NCBI GenBank assembly: GCA_024699045.1
Contig: JAILQK010000033.1
Location: forward strand, 1 to 53,383
Direction: 5' to 3'
Source of the DNA: Lachnospiraceae bacterium
Lineage (GTDB): Bacteria; Bacillota; Clostridia; Lachnospirales; Lachnospiraceae
Length of the DNA stretch: 53,383 bases
In this document: positions 1-9,703 of the stretch, piece after piece
Position numbering within the stretch: position 1 is the first letter of the stretch
Layout: each line of letters opens with the position of its first letter
Program-made: the position numbers and the translations under genes
The notes under the pieces: model-generated
Databases searched by the model: none
What the model was told of the DNA's origin: nothing
The model's input: the letters and a program-made list of their open reading frames with translations, nothing else

Positions 1-1433
1 CTGACCACGGGTACTATCACCAATCCGACGATCATCGCTGCAGCGCCGGCATTGATAGGACTTTGGATAAACTTTGTCGCAGGGAACATGTTTATTACAG
101 TGATCACTATACCTGAAGCAAAGCTCGCCCATACTGCGGCCCGGGTAACCCTCTTCCAGTAAAGTCCATACAGGAAAGGCGCAAGGAATGCTCCCGCAAG
201 CGCTCCCCAGGATATTCCCATGAGCTGGGCTATGAATGTAGGCGGTTTGAGCGCCATTACCACTGAAACCACTATGAATACCACAAGTAAGACCCTCATG
301 ACGAAAACCTGACGTTTCTCATCCATATCCTTGATCAGGTTTCCTTTGATAAGGTCGATCGTAAGGGTCGAGCTTGATGTGAGCACCAAAGACGCAAGCG
401 TCGACATCGATGCGGAAAGCACCAGCATGATGACAATACCTATCAGCACATCAGGCAGGGTCGAGAGCATCGAAGGGATAATCGCGTCATATGCTATCGA
501 ACCGTCGGCATTGTAGATCGCTTCTGTATCATAGAGTCTGCCGAATCCTCCGAGGAAATAACATCCGCCTGCGATGATCACCGCAAACACGGTCGATATC
601 ACGGTTCCGGTCTGTACGGCTTTCTCATCCTTTATTGCATAGAATTTCTGCACCATCTGCGGAAGACCCCAGGTTCCAAGCGATGTAAGGATAATGACTC
701 CAAGAAGGTTTAACGGATCCGTTCCGAAGAACGCGGTAAACGCTCCGGGCTGCCCCATTGTCGCCGGCACATCCGACGGGATCTCCGCAAGCTTTGCGAT
801 CGCAGCGTTGAAGCCCCCGTTGCCGTTGAGTATAGCCACAACGACTGCGCTTATTCCGAATATCATTATGATACCCTGTATGAAATCGTTTATCGCCGTT
901 GCCATGTATCCGCCCAGTATGACGTATATACAGGTGAGCGCCGCCATGACTATGACACAGACGCTGTACGGTATATTAAAGGCCATCCCGAAAAGTCTCG
1001 ACAGGCCGTTATAGACAGATGAAGTATACGGGATAAGAAAAACAAAAGAGATGATCGCCGCTACTATCCTCAGGCTCTTTGAGTGATATCTCTTGCCAAA
1101 GAAGTCAGGCATTGTTTTTGCATCAAGGAACTTCGTCATTATCCTTGTCCGGCGTCCAAGGACTACCCACGCAAGAAAAGATCCGAGAAACGCGTTCCCG
1201 AGTCCGATCCAGGTTGAAGCGATACCATACTTGAAACCAAACTGGCCGGCATATCCGACAAACACCACTGCAGAGAAATAAGATGTCCCGTATGCAAAAG
1301 CCGTGAGCCAGGGCCCGACTTTTCTCCCTCCGAGTACGAAATCATTAACGTTGGTGGTGTTTCTTCTGGAATACAGACCGACAGCGATCATGATCGCAAA
1401 GAATACGATCAGCAATAGAACTTTGACAAACAT
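1..1433 (-). CDS. Sodium:solute symporter (SSS family), 3' end cut off by the window
   Basis: This is a multi-helix inner-membrane transporter of the SSS (SLC5-like) family, which couples sodium entry to solute uptake. The start MFVKVLLLLIVFFA is a membrane helix, followed by the family-typical N-terminal block FVLGGRKVGPW. Downstream residues alternate long hydrophobic stretches with short loops. About 477 codons are visible and no stop is reached, so the C-terminus lies outside the window. The ATG at 1433 has GGAG at 1441-1444, and the gene starts 13 bases after the diguanylate cyclase stop, so the two are probably co-transcribed. The substrate cannot be read from sequence; proline, pantothenate and organic acid carriers all belong to this family. 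Confidence 0.85.
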   Translation of the reverse strand, partial: MFVKVLLLIVFFAIMIAVGLYSRRNTTNVNDFVLGGRKVGPWLTAFAYGTSYFSAVVFVGYAGQFGFKYGIASTWIGLGNAFLGSFLAWVVLGRRTRIMTKFLDAKTMPDFFGKRYHSKSLRIVAAIISFVFLIPYTSSVYNGLSRLFGMAFNIPYSVCVIVMAALTCIYVILGGYMATAINDFIQGIIMIFGISAVVVAILNGNGGFNAAIAKLAEIPSDVPATMGQPGAFTAFFGTDPLNLLGVIILTSLGTWGLPQMVQKFYAIKDEKAVQTGTVISTVFAVIIAGGCYFLGGFGRLYDTEAIYNADGSIAYDAIIPSMLSTLPDVLIGIVIMLVLSASMSTLASLVLTSSSTLTIDLIKGNLIKDMDEKRQVFVMRVLLVVFIVVSVVMALKPPTFIAQLMGISWGALAGAFLAPFLYGLYWKRVTRAAVWASFASGIVITVINMFPATKFIQSPINAGAAAMIVGLVIVPVV

Positions 1434-1446
1434 TTTTTAACTCCAA

Positions 1447-2589
1447 TCAATAAACTACTTTATTCCTTCCGGATTCCTTCCCGATATAAAGCTTTTCATC
1501 CGCTTTCTTTATGGCTTCCTCCGAGCCGAACATGGGAGAATACTCTTCCATTCCGAAAGTCATCGTGACAGAAAACTTATGTGAGAAAAATTCCAGTTGT
1601 GTCTTTTCAATATCCCGTCTTAGCTGCTCAAGCATCGGATAGGCATCATCACCGTTTATATTCTCAAAAACGAATACAAACTCCTCTCCGCCCCATCTGG
1701 ATACATAACCCTTATCCTTCATGAATTCCTGGAACTTAAGACCCAAAGACTTGAGTACGTAATCGCCGCAGTCATGTCCTCTTGTATCATTTACCTTTTT
1801 GAAGAAATCTATATCTCCCATTGCAACGGTGATGCACTGGGTCTCCTCCTTCAAAAGCTCCTCGAACTTCTCGCCTATCGCCCTTCTGTTCATCAGTCCG
1901 GTAAGAGGATCGACACCTGCCATCGTCTTGAGCTTGGCATTATACTGCATGAGCTTCTGCTCATCGGCTACATTGTCCTTACACAGGAAATATGCAGCCA
2001 TGCTTATACTGGAGCTCATGATGACGGTATCCACCATAAGCATTATCACATAGTCCTGATTCGAAAGCTCTATGTTCAGATTTGCCCCCCGTACTCCGAA
2101 AAGGACACATATGACTGCCGCGATAAATCCGGTCAATATCAACTTTTGAACCATCCCTTTGGAGGAATCAAACCAAAGAAGCATCAGCGTCAGATACATG
2201 AATCCGTATCCGGAAAGCACCCATCCCACATAAGGTCCTGCGATGATACAGACTATATAGGCAGTTATCGCTACGAGAAAAACTATGATATCGCTTCTTT
2301 TAACAAAATAGGATAATGCAAAAATCCCGATGAGAAGCCCGCATGCCGCCAGATATACCATATTGGCGGGAAAATACCCCCTGACGGTGAGAAAAACAAA
2401 GAAAATAAAGTGCAGCAGAATTGATATACAGTCAACATATCTGACAAGGATCATAAGGCTGTTTGTCCTGCCTTCGCCGATCCTGTCACTCTGTAAAAAT
2501 TTTAGAAATCTATCGACAATCCCCAACTTACTTTGTCCTGTCTTCTTCCGACTCCCTGACCTGTCTGTCTGCCAGTTATGTACAAACAA
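1447..2589 (-). CDS. Membrane-bound GGDEF diguanylate cyclase
   Basis: The protein (380 residues) should make cyclic di-GMP from two GTP at the membrane. Residues about 45-215 hold several hydrophobic helices, and about 225-378 form a GGDEF domain. The active-site motif is RWGGEEF (GGEEF at 300-304), with MGDIDFFKKVND upstream as the metal and GTP-binding segment. The usual allosteric RxxD inhibitory site just before GGEEF is absent; KDKG stands there, so product inhibition may be lost. The reported start is a TTG without a clear Shine-Dalgarno site. An ATG at 2454 (residue 46) is an alternative, though it too has only a distant AGGA. A TATAAT hexamer sits on this strand at 2623-2628. Confidence 0.88.
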   Translation of the reverse strand: MFVHNWQTDRSGSRKKTGQSKLGIVDRFLKFLQSDRIGEGRTNSLMILVRYVDCISILLHFIFFVFLTVRGYFPANMVYLAACGLLIGIFALSYFVKRSDIIVFLVAITAYIVCIIAGPYVGWVLSGYGFMYLTLMLLWFDSSKGMVQKLILTGFIAAVICVLFGVRGANLNIELSNQDYVIMLMVDTVIMSSSISMAAYFLCKDNVADEQKLMQYNAKLKTMAGVDPLTGLMNRRAIGEKFEELLKEETQCITVAMGDIDFFKKVNDTRGHDCGDYVLKSLGLKFQEFMKDKGYVSRWGGEEFVFVFENINGDDAYPMLEQLRRDIEKTQLEFFSHKFSVTMTFGMEEYSPMFGSEEAIKKADEKLYIGKESGRNKVVY

Positions 2590-2718
2590 TTTCAGTGTGT
2601 CAAATTTAAAAATATTTACCTAATTATATCACAAAAAGCATATCTTCACATAAAAAATCTGCTTGTATAAAAAAAAAATCAATGTCTTTGTTATGCTTGT
2701 CAGATACACCTTTTTTTA

Positions 2719-2754
2719 TAAAAAAGGAGCCGCATGTAGCTCACGACTCCTTTA
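2719..2754 (-). terminator. Rho-independent terminator after mmsB
   Basis: On the minus strand AAAGGAG pairs with CTCCTTT, extended by C-G and G-U pairs to about 11 bp around a short loop. A run of six T follows immediately. It lies about 50 bases beyond the mmsB stop and closes the sugar-transport operon. Confidence 0.8.
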
Positions 2755-2804
2755 TCATTATGGGCTGATCTGCTCAGTCCTCTTTTCCTTTCATTGACCT
2801 TCCG

Positions 2805-3962
2805 TCATGACTTACCGGTCTTGTGGTTGGAAACGACGTCGAATATGACCGCTATAAGAAGCACCGCTCCTTTGACCACATACTGCCACTGATCGGAAAG
2901 ACCGTATATAGACATACCCTGGTTGATGACACCGAGGAGGATAGCTCCGACCATGACTCCGGGAACCGTACCTGATCCGCCGTAGGCCGATGCTCCACCG
3001 ATAAAGCAGGAAGCGATGGCGTCCATCTCGAACGATGTTCCCATGGAACCGTCAACCGAACCGATACGGGCGCTCTGGAGCAGTCCGGAGAAACCTGCCA
3101 GGAATGACATCAGGAAATATGCCCAGAAATATACACGTCTCGGATCTATACCTGAAAGCTTTGTCGCTTTCTCATTTCCACCTACCGCATAGAAGTAACG
3201 GCCGAAAACCGTGCTTGATGTAACAAATGCAAAGATAAGAACTACAGCAAGGATCCAGATGAGCATGACCGGCACACCCTTATACTGTGAAAGCTTTACA
3301 GAATAGATGATGATAAGTGCATCGATGATAACGAGCTTTGCAAGCATTGCCGCAAAAGATCCTGCATCGTTACCGTGTGCTATCGTATTCTTCCTGCCGA
3401 TGAAAAATGCTATCGCTACGATCACTGCTACCACAATACCTATCACGATCGCTGAAGGGCAGTTCTGATTCTCGTCCACTCCGGGGATCTGGATGTAGCT
3501 TGTGAAAAGGTTCAGATAAGACTCATTCATTATCGAGATCGTCTTTGATGAAAGAACGACACGTGAGAGACCTCTGAAAAGGAACATTCCGGCCAGTGTA
3601 CAGATAAAAGGAGGAATGTGGATATAACCGATGAGATAACCCTGAGCTATACCTATTACAACCGATACTGCAAGAGATACGAGGATAGCAACTCCTGCAG
3701 GCTGTCCGATATTGAGAAGCTTGGCTGCCAGAGCACCTGATAAGCAGAGCGTGGATCCTACCGAAAGATCTACGTTACCTCCTGTCAGGATACACAGCAG
3801 CATGCCGCATGCCATGACCAGCACATATGCGTTCTGGAGGAGCAGGTTTGACACGTTCTGCGCCAGCACAAGTCTTCCTCCGGTCAAAATCGTAAAGAAT
3901 ACGAATACAATGACAAGTGCTATGACCATTGTATATTTTTTAATAAATACTTTTGCGTTCAT
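2805..3962 (-). CDS. mmsB: Multiple-monosaccharide ABC transporter permease
   Basis: This is the membrane subunit of a sugar importer of the ribose/xylose/ChvE class (BPD_transp_2 family, 385 residues). About ten hydrophobic helices are visible, and the segments CTLAGMFLFRGLSRVV and GGNEKATKLSGI are typical of XylH/RbsC/GguB permeases. It would form a homodimer energised by MmsA. Its ATG overlaps the mmsA stop by one base (TAATG), and GGAGG sits just upstream inside mmsA, so translation is coupled. It is the last gene of the operon, followed by a terminator at 2719-2754. The match to the NCBI mmsB/gguB family is from memory of the family, not from a search. Confidence 0.92.
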   Translation of the reverse strand: MNAKVFIKKYTMVIALVIVFVFFTILTGGRLVLAQNVSNLLLQNAYVLVMACGMLLCILTGGNVDLSVGSTLCLSGALAAKLLNIGQPAGVAILVSLAVSVVIGIAQGYLIGYIHIPPFICTLAGMFLFRGLSRVVLSSKTISIMNESYLNLFTSYIQIPGVDENQNCPSAIVIGIVVAVIVAIAFFIGRKNTIAHGNDAGSFAAMLAKLVIIDALIIIYSVKLSQYKGVPVMLIWILAVVLIFAFVTSSTVFGRYFYAVGGNEKATKLSGIDPRRVYFWAYFLMSFLAGFSGLLQSARIGSVDGSMGTSFEMDAIASCFIGGASAYGGSGTVPGVMVGAILLGVINQGMSIYGLSDQWQYVVKGAVLLIAVIFDVVSNHKTGKS

Positions 3963-5515
3963 TAGTTTCCTCCTTGCTGTGCCCTGTTCTTAGAAAGTAT
4001 CGCACTCATGATCTTTTCCTGTGTTGCTTCTTCTGCCGTAAACTCACCGGCCATTTCACCTTCATTCATGACATAGATCCTGTCGCACATACCGAGAAGC
4101 TCCGGCAGCTCCGACGAGATCATGATCACAGCTTTGCCTTGAGCCACCATCTCATTGATGATGCAGTAGATCTCATACTTAGCTCCTACATCGATACCTC
4201 TGGTAGGCTCGTCCAGAATGAGAACCTCAGGCTCCGCAAACATCCATTTAGCAAGCAGGACCTTCTGCTGGTTTCCTCCGGAAAGATTTCCAACCATCTG
4301 ATCGATCGAAGGCGTCTTGGTATGCATTGCATCCACATATTCCTGCGCCGCCCTGTGCTCAAGCTGAGAATCGAGTATTCCGTTCTTTGAAACCTTTGCA
4401 AGCTTAGCCATTGTTGTATTTCTTGCTATGGTATCCGAAAGGATCAGACCGTTGACCTTTCTGTCCTCGGTCGCATAGGCAAGCCCGTGTCCAATGGCAT
4501 CTCTTTCATTCTTCAGATTGACTTCCTGTCCGTTTATGAATTCGTGTCCTGTGATATGGCTTCCGTAGGATTTGCCGAAAAGGCTCATTGCCAGCTCGGT
4601 CCTTCCGGCGCCCTGCAGTCCGGAGAAACCTACCACCTCACCCTTATGGACATTAAAGCTGATCTTATTGTCCACGCACTTTTCGGTGTATACAGGATGG
4701 TAAACGGTCCAGTCCTTACACTCAAAGGCCACTTCATCGGAAACCTTGTGCTCTCTCGAAGGATATCTGTTTGAGATCTCACGTCCGACCATTCCTTTGA
4801 TGATACGCTCCTCATCGATATTATGCTCGGGGTTATCCATTGTCTCTATCGTTGAGCCGTCTCTGAGGACCGTGATCCTGTCGGCAACATATGCCACCTC
4901 ATTGAGCTTGTGGGTGATGATTATAGCTGTCATGCCCTCTTCCTTGAACCTGAGGAGCATATCCAGCAGCATCTTCGAATCTTCTTCGTTAAGAGACGAT
5001 GTCGGCTCATCAAGGACCAGAAGCTTAACGTTCTTTGAAAGAGCCTTTGCAATCTCAACAAGCTGCTGTTTACCTGTACCTATATCCTTTATCAGAACCG
5101 AAGAACTCTCCTTAAGTCCGACACGCTTCATAGCCTCCTGTGCCTGACCGTAAGTCATACTCCAGTCTATCTTTCCTATTTTATTTTTTCTCTCATTTCC
5201 CAGGAACATGTTCTCCGCTATGGTAAGCTCCGGTATAAGAGCAAGCTCCTGATGAATGACAACGATCCCTTCGTTCTCGGAATCTTTAATCTTGCCGAAC
5301 TGACATGTCTTTCCGTTATATACGATATCCCCTGTATATTCTCCAAAGGGAATGATGCCGGAAAGAACATTCATGAGGGTGGATTTGCCGGCGCCGTTCT
5401 CTCCTACGAGAGCATGTATCTCGCCTCGCTCCACCTGCAGATTTACATCATCCAAAGCCTTGACTCCTGGCCAGGTCTTTGTGATGTTTTTCATTTCAAG
5501 TATATAATCCGCCAA
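3962..5515 (-). CDS. mmsA: Multiple-monosaccharide ABC transporter ATP-binding protein
   Basis: This is the duplicated-ATPase subunit (517 residues) of the sugar importer, of the RbsA/XylG/GguA type. The first ATPase has Walker A GENGAGKST at 38-46 and Walker B LLVLDEPT at 165-172, but its signature is altered to IGTGKQQ. The second has a canonical LSGGNQQ signature at 411-417 and VLILDEPT at 431-438, but no good Walker A. That split of intact and degenerate sites is usual for this family. It lies 165 bases after chvE, beyond a strong GC hairpin, and overlaps mmsB by one base. Confidence 0.93.
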   Translation of the reverse strand: MADYILEMKNITKTWPGVKALDDVNLQVERGEIHALVGENGAGKSTLMNVLSGIIPFGEYTGDIVYNGKTCQFGKIKDSENEGIVVIHQELALIPELTIAENMFLGNERKNKIGKIDWSMTYGQAQEAMKRVGLKESSSVLIKDIGTGKQQLVEIAKALSKNVKLLVLDEPTSSLNEEDSKMLLDMLLRFKEEGMTAIIITHKLNEVAYVADRITVLRDGSTIETMDNPEHNIDEERIIKGMVGREISNRYPSREHKVSDEVAFECKDWTVYHPVYTEKCVDNKISFNVHKGEVVGFSGLQGAGRTELAMSLFGKSYGSHITGHEFINGQEVNLKNERDAIGHGLAYATEDRKVNGLILSDTIARNTTMAKLAKVSKNGILDSQLEHRAAQEYVDAMHTKTPSIDQMVGNLSGGNQQKVLLAKWMFAEPEVLILDEPTRGIDVGAKYEIYCIINEMVAQGKAVIMISSELPELLGMCDRIYVMNEGEMAGEFTAEEATQEKIMSAILSKNRAQQGGN

Positions 5516-5624
5516 TTATAGCACCTCCTTGAGTACTAGTGCTTTTTAGTTCCTTCTCCTGATTTCCTGCTGAGTTTCTGTTACATTACTTATTTTACTG
5601 CTTCTGAAGTTATCTGTCATCTGC

Positions 5625-5657
5625 AAAAATCGGGCGGGGCCTAACGGAGCCCCGCCC
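5625..5657 (-). terminator. GC-rich intergenic terminator/attenuator between chvE and mmsA
   Basis: GGGCGGGGC pairs perfectly with GCCCCGCCC around an 8-base loop, followed on the minus strand by a T-rich run (ATTTTT). Partial termination here would give much more chvE message than mmsAB message, matching the excess of binding protein that such importers need. On the plus strand the same stem is followed by TTTTT, so it could work both ways. Confidence 0.75.
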
Positions 5658-5680
5658 AGGTTTTTACTGAGTAACGGTGA

Positions 5681-6904
5681 TCATCCTACGGGATGAGCAT
5701 ATCCGTCCTTATCCATTGTGTAGTAGCCGGTATCAACAAGCTCTTTCTGGATGTTCTCCTTAGTAACAACTATAGGAACCAGAAGGTATGAAGGGATGAC
5801 GCCTGTGCCATTGTCATATGACTCTGTATCATATGTGCACTCGAACTCCCAGCCTGCTGATTTGATGAGGCCTTCATCAGGGGTCTCGCCCTTAAGGAGA
5901 GCTTCACCTATGTCAAGAGTAGCAACTGCCTCGTTTGCAACAGCCTTGTAAACTGTCATGGTCTGCTTGTCGTCTACGATGTTTGCAAGGTTAGCCTCGT
6001 CACCGTCCTGACCTGTGATGATGACTGAATTCTTGCCTGCATAGTCAGACTGAATAGCCTGTGTAACACCGAGTGCTGTAGAGTCGTTAGAGCAAAGAGC
6101 TACGTCAAGCTGTGTTCCATCTGAATAGTAAGAACCAAGGATGTTCTGGAATCTCTCCATAGCTGTTGCTGTATCCCACTGAGCTGTAGCAACCTGATCA
6201 AACTTTGTCTGGCCTGAAGGAACTACGAGCGTGCCCTTGTCGATGTAGGGCTTAAGTGTGTCATAAGCACCGTTAAAGAAGAATGTAGCATTGTTGTCGG
6301 CAGGATCACCTGCGGTGAACTCGATGTTGTAAGTCTTGTCGCCTGCGTTGTCAAGATCAAGAGCATCTACAACATACTGGCCCTGAAGCTTACCAACTGT
6401 GTAGTTATCGAATGATACATAGTAGCTGATAGCATCTGTGTTCATGATAAGACGGTCATAAGAGATAACCGGGATGCCTGCTGCCTTTGCATCTGCAAGA
6501 ACCTGTGTAAGAGACTCACCGTCGATAGCTGCGATAACGAGAAGGTTTACGTTGTCTGCGATAAGACCCTCGATATCCTTAACCTGCTGATCGATCTTGT
6601 TGTCGGAATAAGTAAGCTCAACTGTGTAGCCCTTTCCTTCAAACTGCTCTTTAAGATAAGAACCGTCACGATTCCATCTCTCGAGTGACTGTGTAGGCAT
6701 TGAGATACCTACTGTTCCGCCTGCTGCTGCAGATGTGTCGGCTGCTGCATCATCAGCGGGTGCTGCTTCCTCAGCAGGTGCTGCTTCCTCAGCTGCAGGT
6801 GCATCTGCTGCAGGTGCCGCAGTATCAGCGCTAGCTCCGCATCCGGCAAGAACAGTTGCCATCATTGATGCTGCCAAAAGAACTGATAAAAACTTTTTTT
6901 TCAT
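5681..6904 (-). CDS. chvE: Multiple-monosaccharide-binding lipoprotein (ChvE family)
   Basis: This is the surface sugar-binding subunit of the MmsAB importer (407 residues). It has a lipoprotein signal with lipobox LAGC (Cys22). An Ala/Pro/Glu/Asp-rich linker at about 24-63 probably holds the domain off the membrane. The periplasmic-binding-protein domain carries XylF/ChvE landmarks: SLERWNRDG, ISYDRLI, YYVSFDNYTVG, CSNDSTALG and ITGQDGD. The ATG has a perfect AAGGAGG upstream. Ligands in this family include xylose, glucose, galactose and arabinose, and sequence alone does not choose. About 190 bases upstream are gene-free and should hold the promoter controlled by the YesN-type regulator, but I see no convincing -35/-10 pair. 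Confidence 0.92.
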   Translation of the reverse strand: MKKKFLSVLLAASMMATVLAGCGASADTAAPAADAPAAEEAAPAEEAAPADDAAADTSAAAGGTVGISMPTQSLERWNRDGSYLKEQFEGKGYTVELTYSDNKIDQQVKDIEGLIADNVNLLVIAAIDGESLTQVLADAKAAGIPVISYDRLIMNTDAISYYVSFDNYTVGKLQGQYVVDALDLDNAGDKTYNIEFTAGDPADNNATFFFNGAYDTLKPYIDKGTLVVPSGQTKFDQVATAQWDTATAMERFQNILGSYYSDGTQLDVALCSNDSTALGVTQAIQSDYAGKNSVIITGQDGDEANLANIVDDKQTMTVYKAVANEAVATLDIGEALLKGETPDEGLIKSAGWEFECTYDTESYDNGTGVIPSYLLVPIVVTKENIQKELVDTGYYTMDKDGYAHPVG

Positions 6905-7094
6905 AATAATGACTTCCTCCTTATTATTTTACCCCTTAACCGGGGCTGTCTACTTACGAATATCATAATACGATGAAGTCATCTGAAATGTGTTGCCAAT
7001 GATTAGCATAATCTTTCCGAAAAGATTTTAAGCGAAACGTTTTGACTTTTTCCCGACCGCAAAAAAATCCTAGCCGGAGCAAAAAAATGCGATT

Positions 7095-8123
7095 TTATTT
7101 GTAGAGCTCGTTTCTTGCGTGATAACCGCCGTCAATGATCACCTCGTCTATATTCTCCTGAGTGACCGCAACCGGCGACAACTCAAGACTCGGGACATCA
7201 TAGATCCCATCATTACGGGTCTTTGTATCATAGGGAAGTTCTTTTCCCTCGGCCATGGCTACGGCGCACTCTGCCGCTTTGCCGGCCTCCTCTTCCACCG
7301 ACTTGAATACGGTGACTTCCTGGGTACCCTCGACCACTCTCTGACATGCGAGCAGATCCCCGTCCTGTCCCGTGAGGATGACCTTGCCCGAAAGCCTCAT
7401 TTCCGAAAGCGCCTTATAAACCTGACTGGCTATATCATCATTACCGCACATTATCCCTTTCACATCAGGATATCTGGTAAGTGCCTCTTTGGCATAATCA
7501 TAACCCGAAAGCGCATTCCACTTGTCGCATCGTGCCACATAGACCTCATCAAGGCCTTTACCGTTTACAGCGCGCTCATATCCATTATCGACCTGAGTCA
7601 CGTTATTATCGGTGAGCGGACCCTCGATACGGAATACCTTATCCCCTTCCGAAAGATTATCGGTAAGGGTCTTTCCCATAAGATAACCGACCTCTTCGTT
7701 ATCAAAAGAGATATAAAGATCAGTGCCTGAATTAAGGATAAGCCGGTCATATGAAATAACCTCGATCCCCCGGCTCTTTACTTCTTTGATCACATCCGTC
7801 AGCCCCTCGCAGTCCACCGCGACCACGACGATCACATCGGCTCCGTCGGACACAAGATACCTTATCTGCTCGATCTGCTCCTCCGGATCCCCGTTGGCCG
7901 ACTGGACATTGACCTCAGCCCCCAAAGACTCTGCGGTAGAAACGAATATATCCCTGTCTCTTATCCATCGTTCTATGACAAAGGAATCAAAGCTCATGCC
8001 TATCTTTATCTTTGAATCATCATCCGCTTTAGGCGCAGCTCCCGTTTGCTTGGTTTCCGTATCGGCTGCTCCGCATCCGGTAAGCAGGAGCATCACCAGG
8101 AATAAAAGTATGGTCTTTTTCAT
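7095..8123 (-). CDS. Second XylF/ChvE-type sugar-binding lipoprotein
   Basis: This 342-residue paralogue of ChvE has a lipoprotein signal (lipobox LTGC, Cys17) and a periplasmic-binding-protein fold. It shares landmarks with the neighbouring ChvE: IERWIRDRD, ISYDRLI, YISFDNEEVG, CGNDDIA and ITGQDGD. It lacks the long acidic linker. Its ATG overlaps the regulator stop by four bases (ATGA), so it belongs to the regulatory operon rather than to chvE-mmsAB. It could be an alternative ligand receptor for the same permease, or it could present sugar to the membrane sensor; the sequence does not decide. Confidence 0.88.
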   Translation of the reverse strand: MKKTILLFLVMLLLTGCGAADTETKQTGAAPKADDDSKIKIGMSFDSFVIERWIRDRDIFVSTAESLGAEVNVQSANGDPEEQIEQIRYLVSDGADVIVVVAVDCEGLTDVIKEVKSRGIEVISYDRLILNSGTDLYISFDNEEVGYLMGKTLTDNLSEGDKVFRIEGPLTDNNVTQVDNGYERAVNGKGLDEVYVARCDKWNALSGYDYAKEALTRYPDVKGIMCGNDDIASQVYKALSEMRLSGKVILTGQDGDLLACQRVVEGTQEVTVFKSVEEEAGKAAECAVAMAEGKELPYDTKTRNDGIYDVPSLELSPVAVTQENIDEVIIDGGYHARNELYK

Positions 8124-9703
8124 TTTCTGTACTCCGTCGGCGTAACGCCTTCATATTTCTTGAATATCCTTGAAAAGTAGTTGGGATCGGAATAACCGCA
8201 CTTACTGCAGACCTCCTTAATGGAGTAAGAGGGATTCGTAAGGTATTCCCTGGCCTTTGAAATCCTGTATTCCGTCAGATATTCGATAAAGCTCTTTCCC
8301 GTGGTATCCTTGAAGATCCTCGAAAAATAATACGGACTGATATTAACCCTGCGGGCTGTCTCATCCAGAGAAAGCTCATCGGAAAAATGCTCCTTTATGT
8401 ATTCTTTGGCTTCGGAGACGACCGCATCTGTCCCGACCGGTTTCTTTTTTTCTCCGATAAGTCTTCCTATCTCAAGCGATCTCTCGATAAACCATACCCT
8501 GAGCTCGCTTTCATCGGCGGCCCCGTACAGCTCGTCTATATATTTCCCATGATGTATCTCCTGCCCGAGCGACCCTGCTTCCTTTGCCTTTTCCTCAAGA
8601 GACATTACATAACCGAGCAATTGCACCCCGGTCTCGTGCAGCGATCCCTGTCCTGCGGTGAGGTCAAAAAGTTCCTCCGCAACAGTCTGCAAAAAAGCGG
8701 TATCTCCCCCAAGTCCCGCGCGGTAATACCTCTCCGCCGCATCATTTTGGATAAATGCCTCCGAATCCTCTTTGATCGATGCGGAAACATCATCCTTATG
8801 AACTATATGGTTTTTGGATAATCTGAGTGCTTCGATCGCTTCCTTATAGGATTTATTGGCCTCCCCTATCCTCCTGACATCGCCTATCCCGGCCCTTATG
8901 ACAAGGTCCAGATTATCTTCCAGACGCAGGACCATATTCCTGATATGGGTTATGATGTCCACTCTGTCTTCGTAAGGCATGCTCTTTTCAGCCCACGGCA
9001 TATACATTACGATCCGGTTGCCCATCACGGGACCCACCACACAGTTTTCAAAATTCTTAACCGTATTCCTGAACTCATCGTAACGGTTGCCCATGCGGAC
9101 ATTGGCCCCCAGCGCGTTCACTATGTGTCCGTCTTCGATATCCTCCCCGAATTCCAGGACACAGATATAACCGTACCGGTCGCTGATTCCGAGCATATTA
9201 AGGTATTCGGACGCCGTATCCGGTTCGTCGCCCTGCAGGATCTTGTTCACAAAAGCCGCTTCGATCATAGGCAGCACCGCCGTCAGCGTCTCCCTTACCT
9301 TCAGATCATCGGATAACCGTTCTCTCCTTCTGTCCACTTCATTCATAGCCTTAAGACAGATGTCCGATATCTTTTTCTTATTGACCGGCTTGGTGATGTA
9401 TTCAAGTACATTCAGGTTTATCGCTTCCTGAGCATAAGAAAACCTGTCATAGGCAGTGATTATGATTATAACCATCGCTTCGTCTTTTTTTCTTATCTCC
9501 GTGATCGCCTGTATACCGGAAAGCCCCGGCATCTGTATGTCAACAAATGAAATATCCGGGTGAAAGCTGTTTGCCAGTTCTATGACTTCCCGGCCATTCT
9601 TTGCAACCTCGATCTCACATTCCGAACCGAAGTTCTCGGATATCGCGCGTTTTATCGCTTCCCTCATTATCCCTTCATCATCAGCTACCAGTATTCTGTA
9701 CAT
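8120..9703 (-). CDS. YesN-type response regulator with AraC DNA-binding domain
   Basis: This 527-residue cytoplasmic transcription regulator has a receiver domain at about 1-120, with the acidic pair D8-D9, phospho-acceptor D55, T83 and K105. A middle region of about 300 residues has no motif I recognise. A C-terminal AraC double helix-turn-helix at about 428-527 includes YFSRIFKDTTGKSF and YFSRIFKKYEGVTP. Together with the LytS-type kinase (23-base overlap) it forms a two-component system. The natural target is the chvE-mmsA-mmsB promoter just downstream, as for YesN regulators controlling xylFGH in clostridia; that is inferred from context. Confidence 0.92.
   Translation of the reverse strand: MYRILVADDEGIMREAIKRAISENFGSECEIEVAKNGREVIELANSFHPDISFVDIQMPGLSGIQAITEIRKKDEAMVIIIITAYDRFSYAQEAINLNVLEYITKPVNKKKISDICLKAMNEVDRRRERLSDDLKVRETLTAVLPMIEAAFVNKILQGDEPDTASEYLNMLGISDRYGYICVLEFGEDIEDGHIVNALGANVRMGNRYDEFRNTVKNFENCVVGPVMGNRIVMYMPWAEKSMPYEDRVDIITHIRNMVLRLEDNLDLVIRAGIGDVRRIGEANKSYKEAIEALRLSKNHIVHKDDVSASIKEDSEAFIQNDAAERYYRAGLGGDTAFLQTVAEELFDLTAGQGSLHETGVQLLGYVMSLEEKAKEAGSLGQEIHHGKYIDELYGAADESELRVWFIERSLEIGRLIGEKKKPVGTDAVVSEAKEYIKEHFSDELSLDETARRVNISPYYFSRIFKDTTGKSFIEYLTEYRISKAREYLTNPSYSIKEVCSKCGYSDPNYFSRIFKKYEGVTPTEYRK

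Noticed and set aside
7035-7042. AAACGTTT palindrome upstream of chvE as a CcpA or LacI-type operator
   Set aside because: Outside the 8-base core it matches the catabolite-response consensus poorly.
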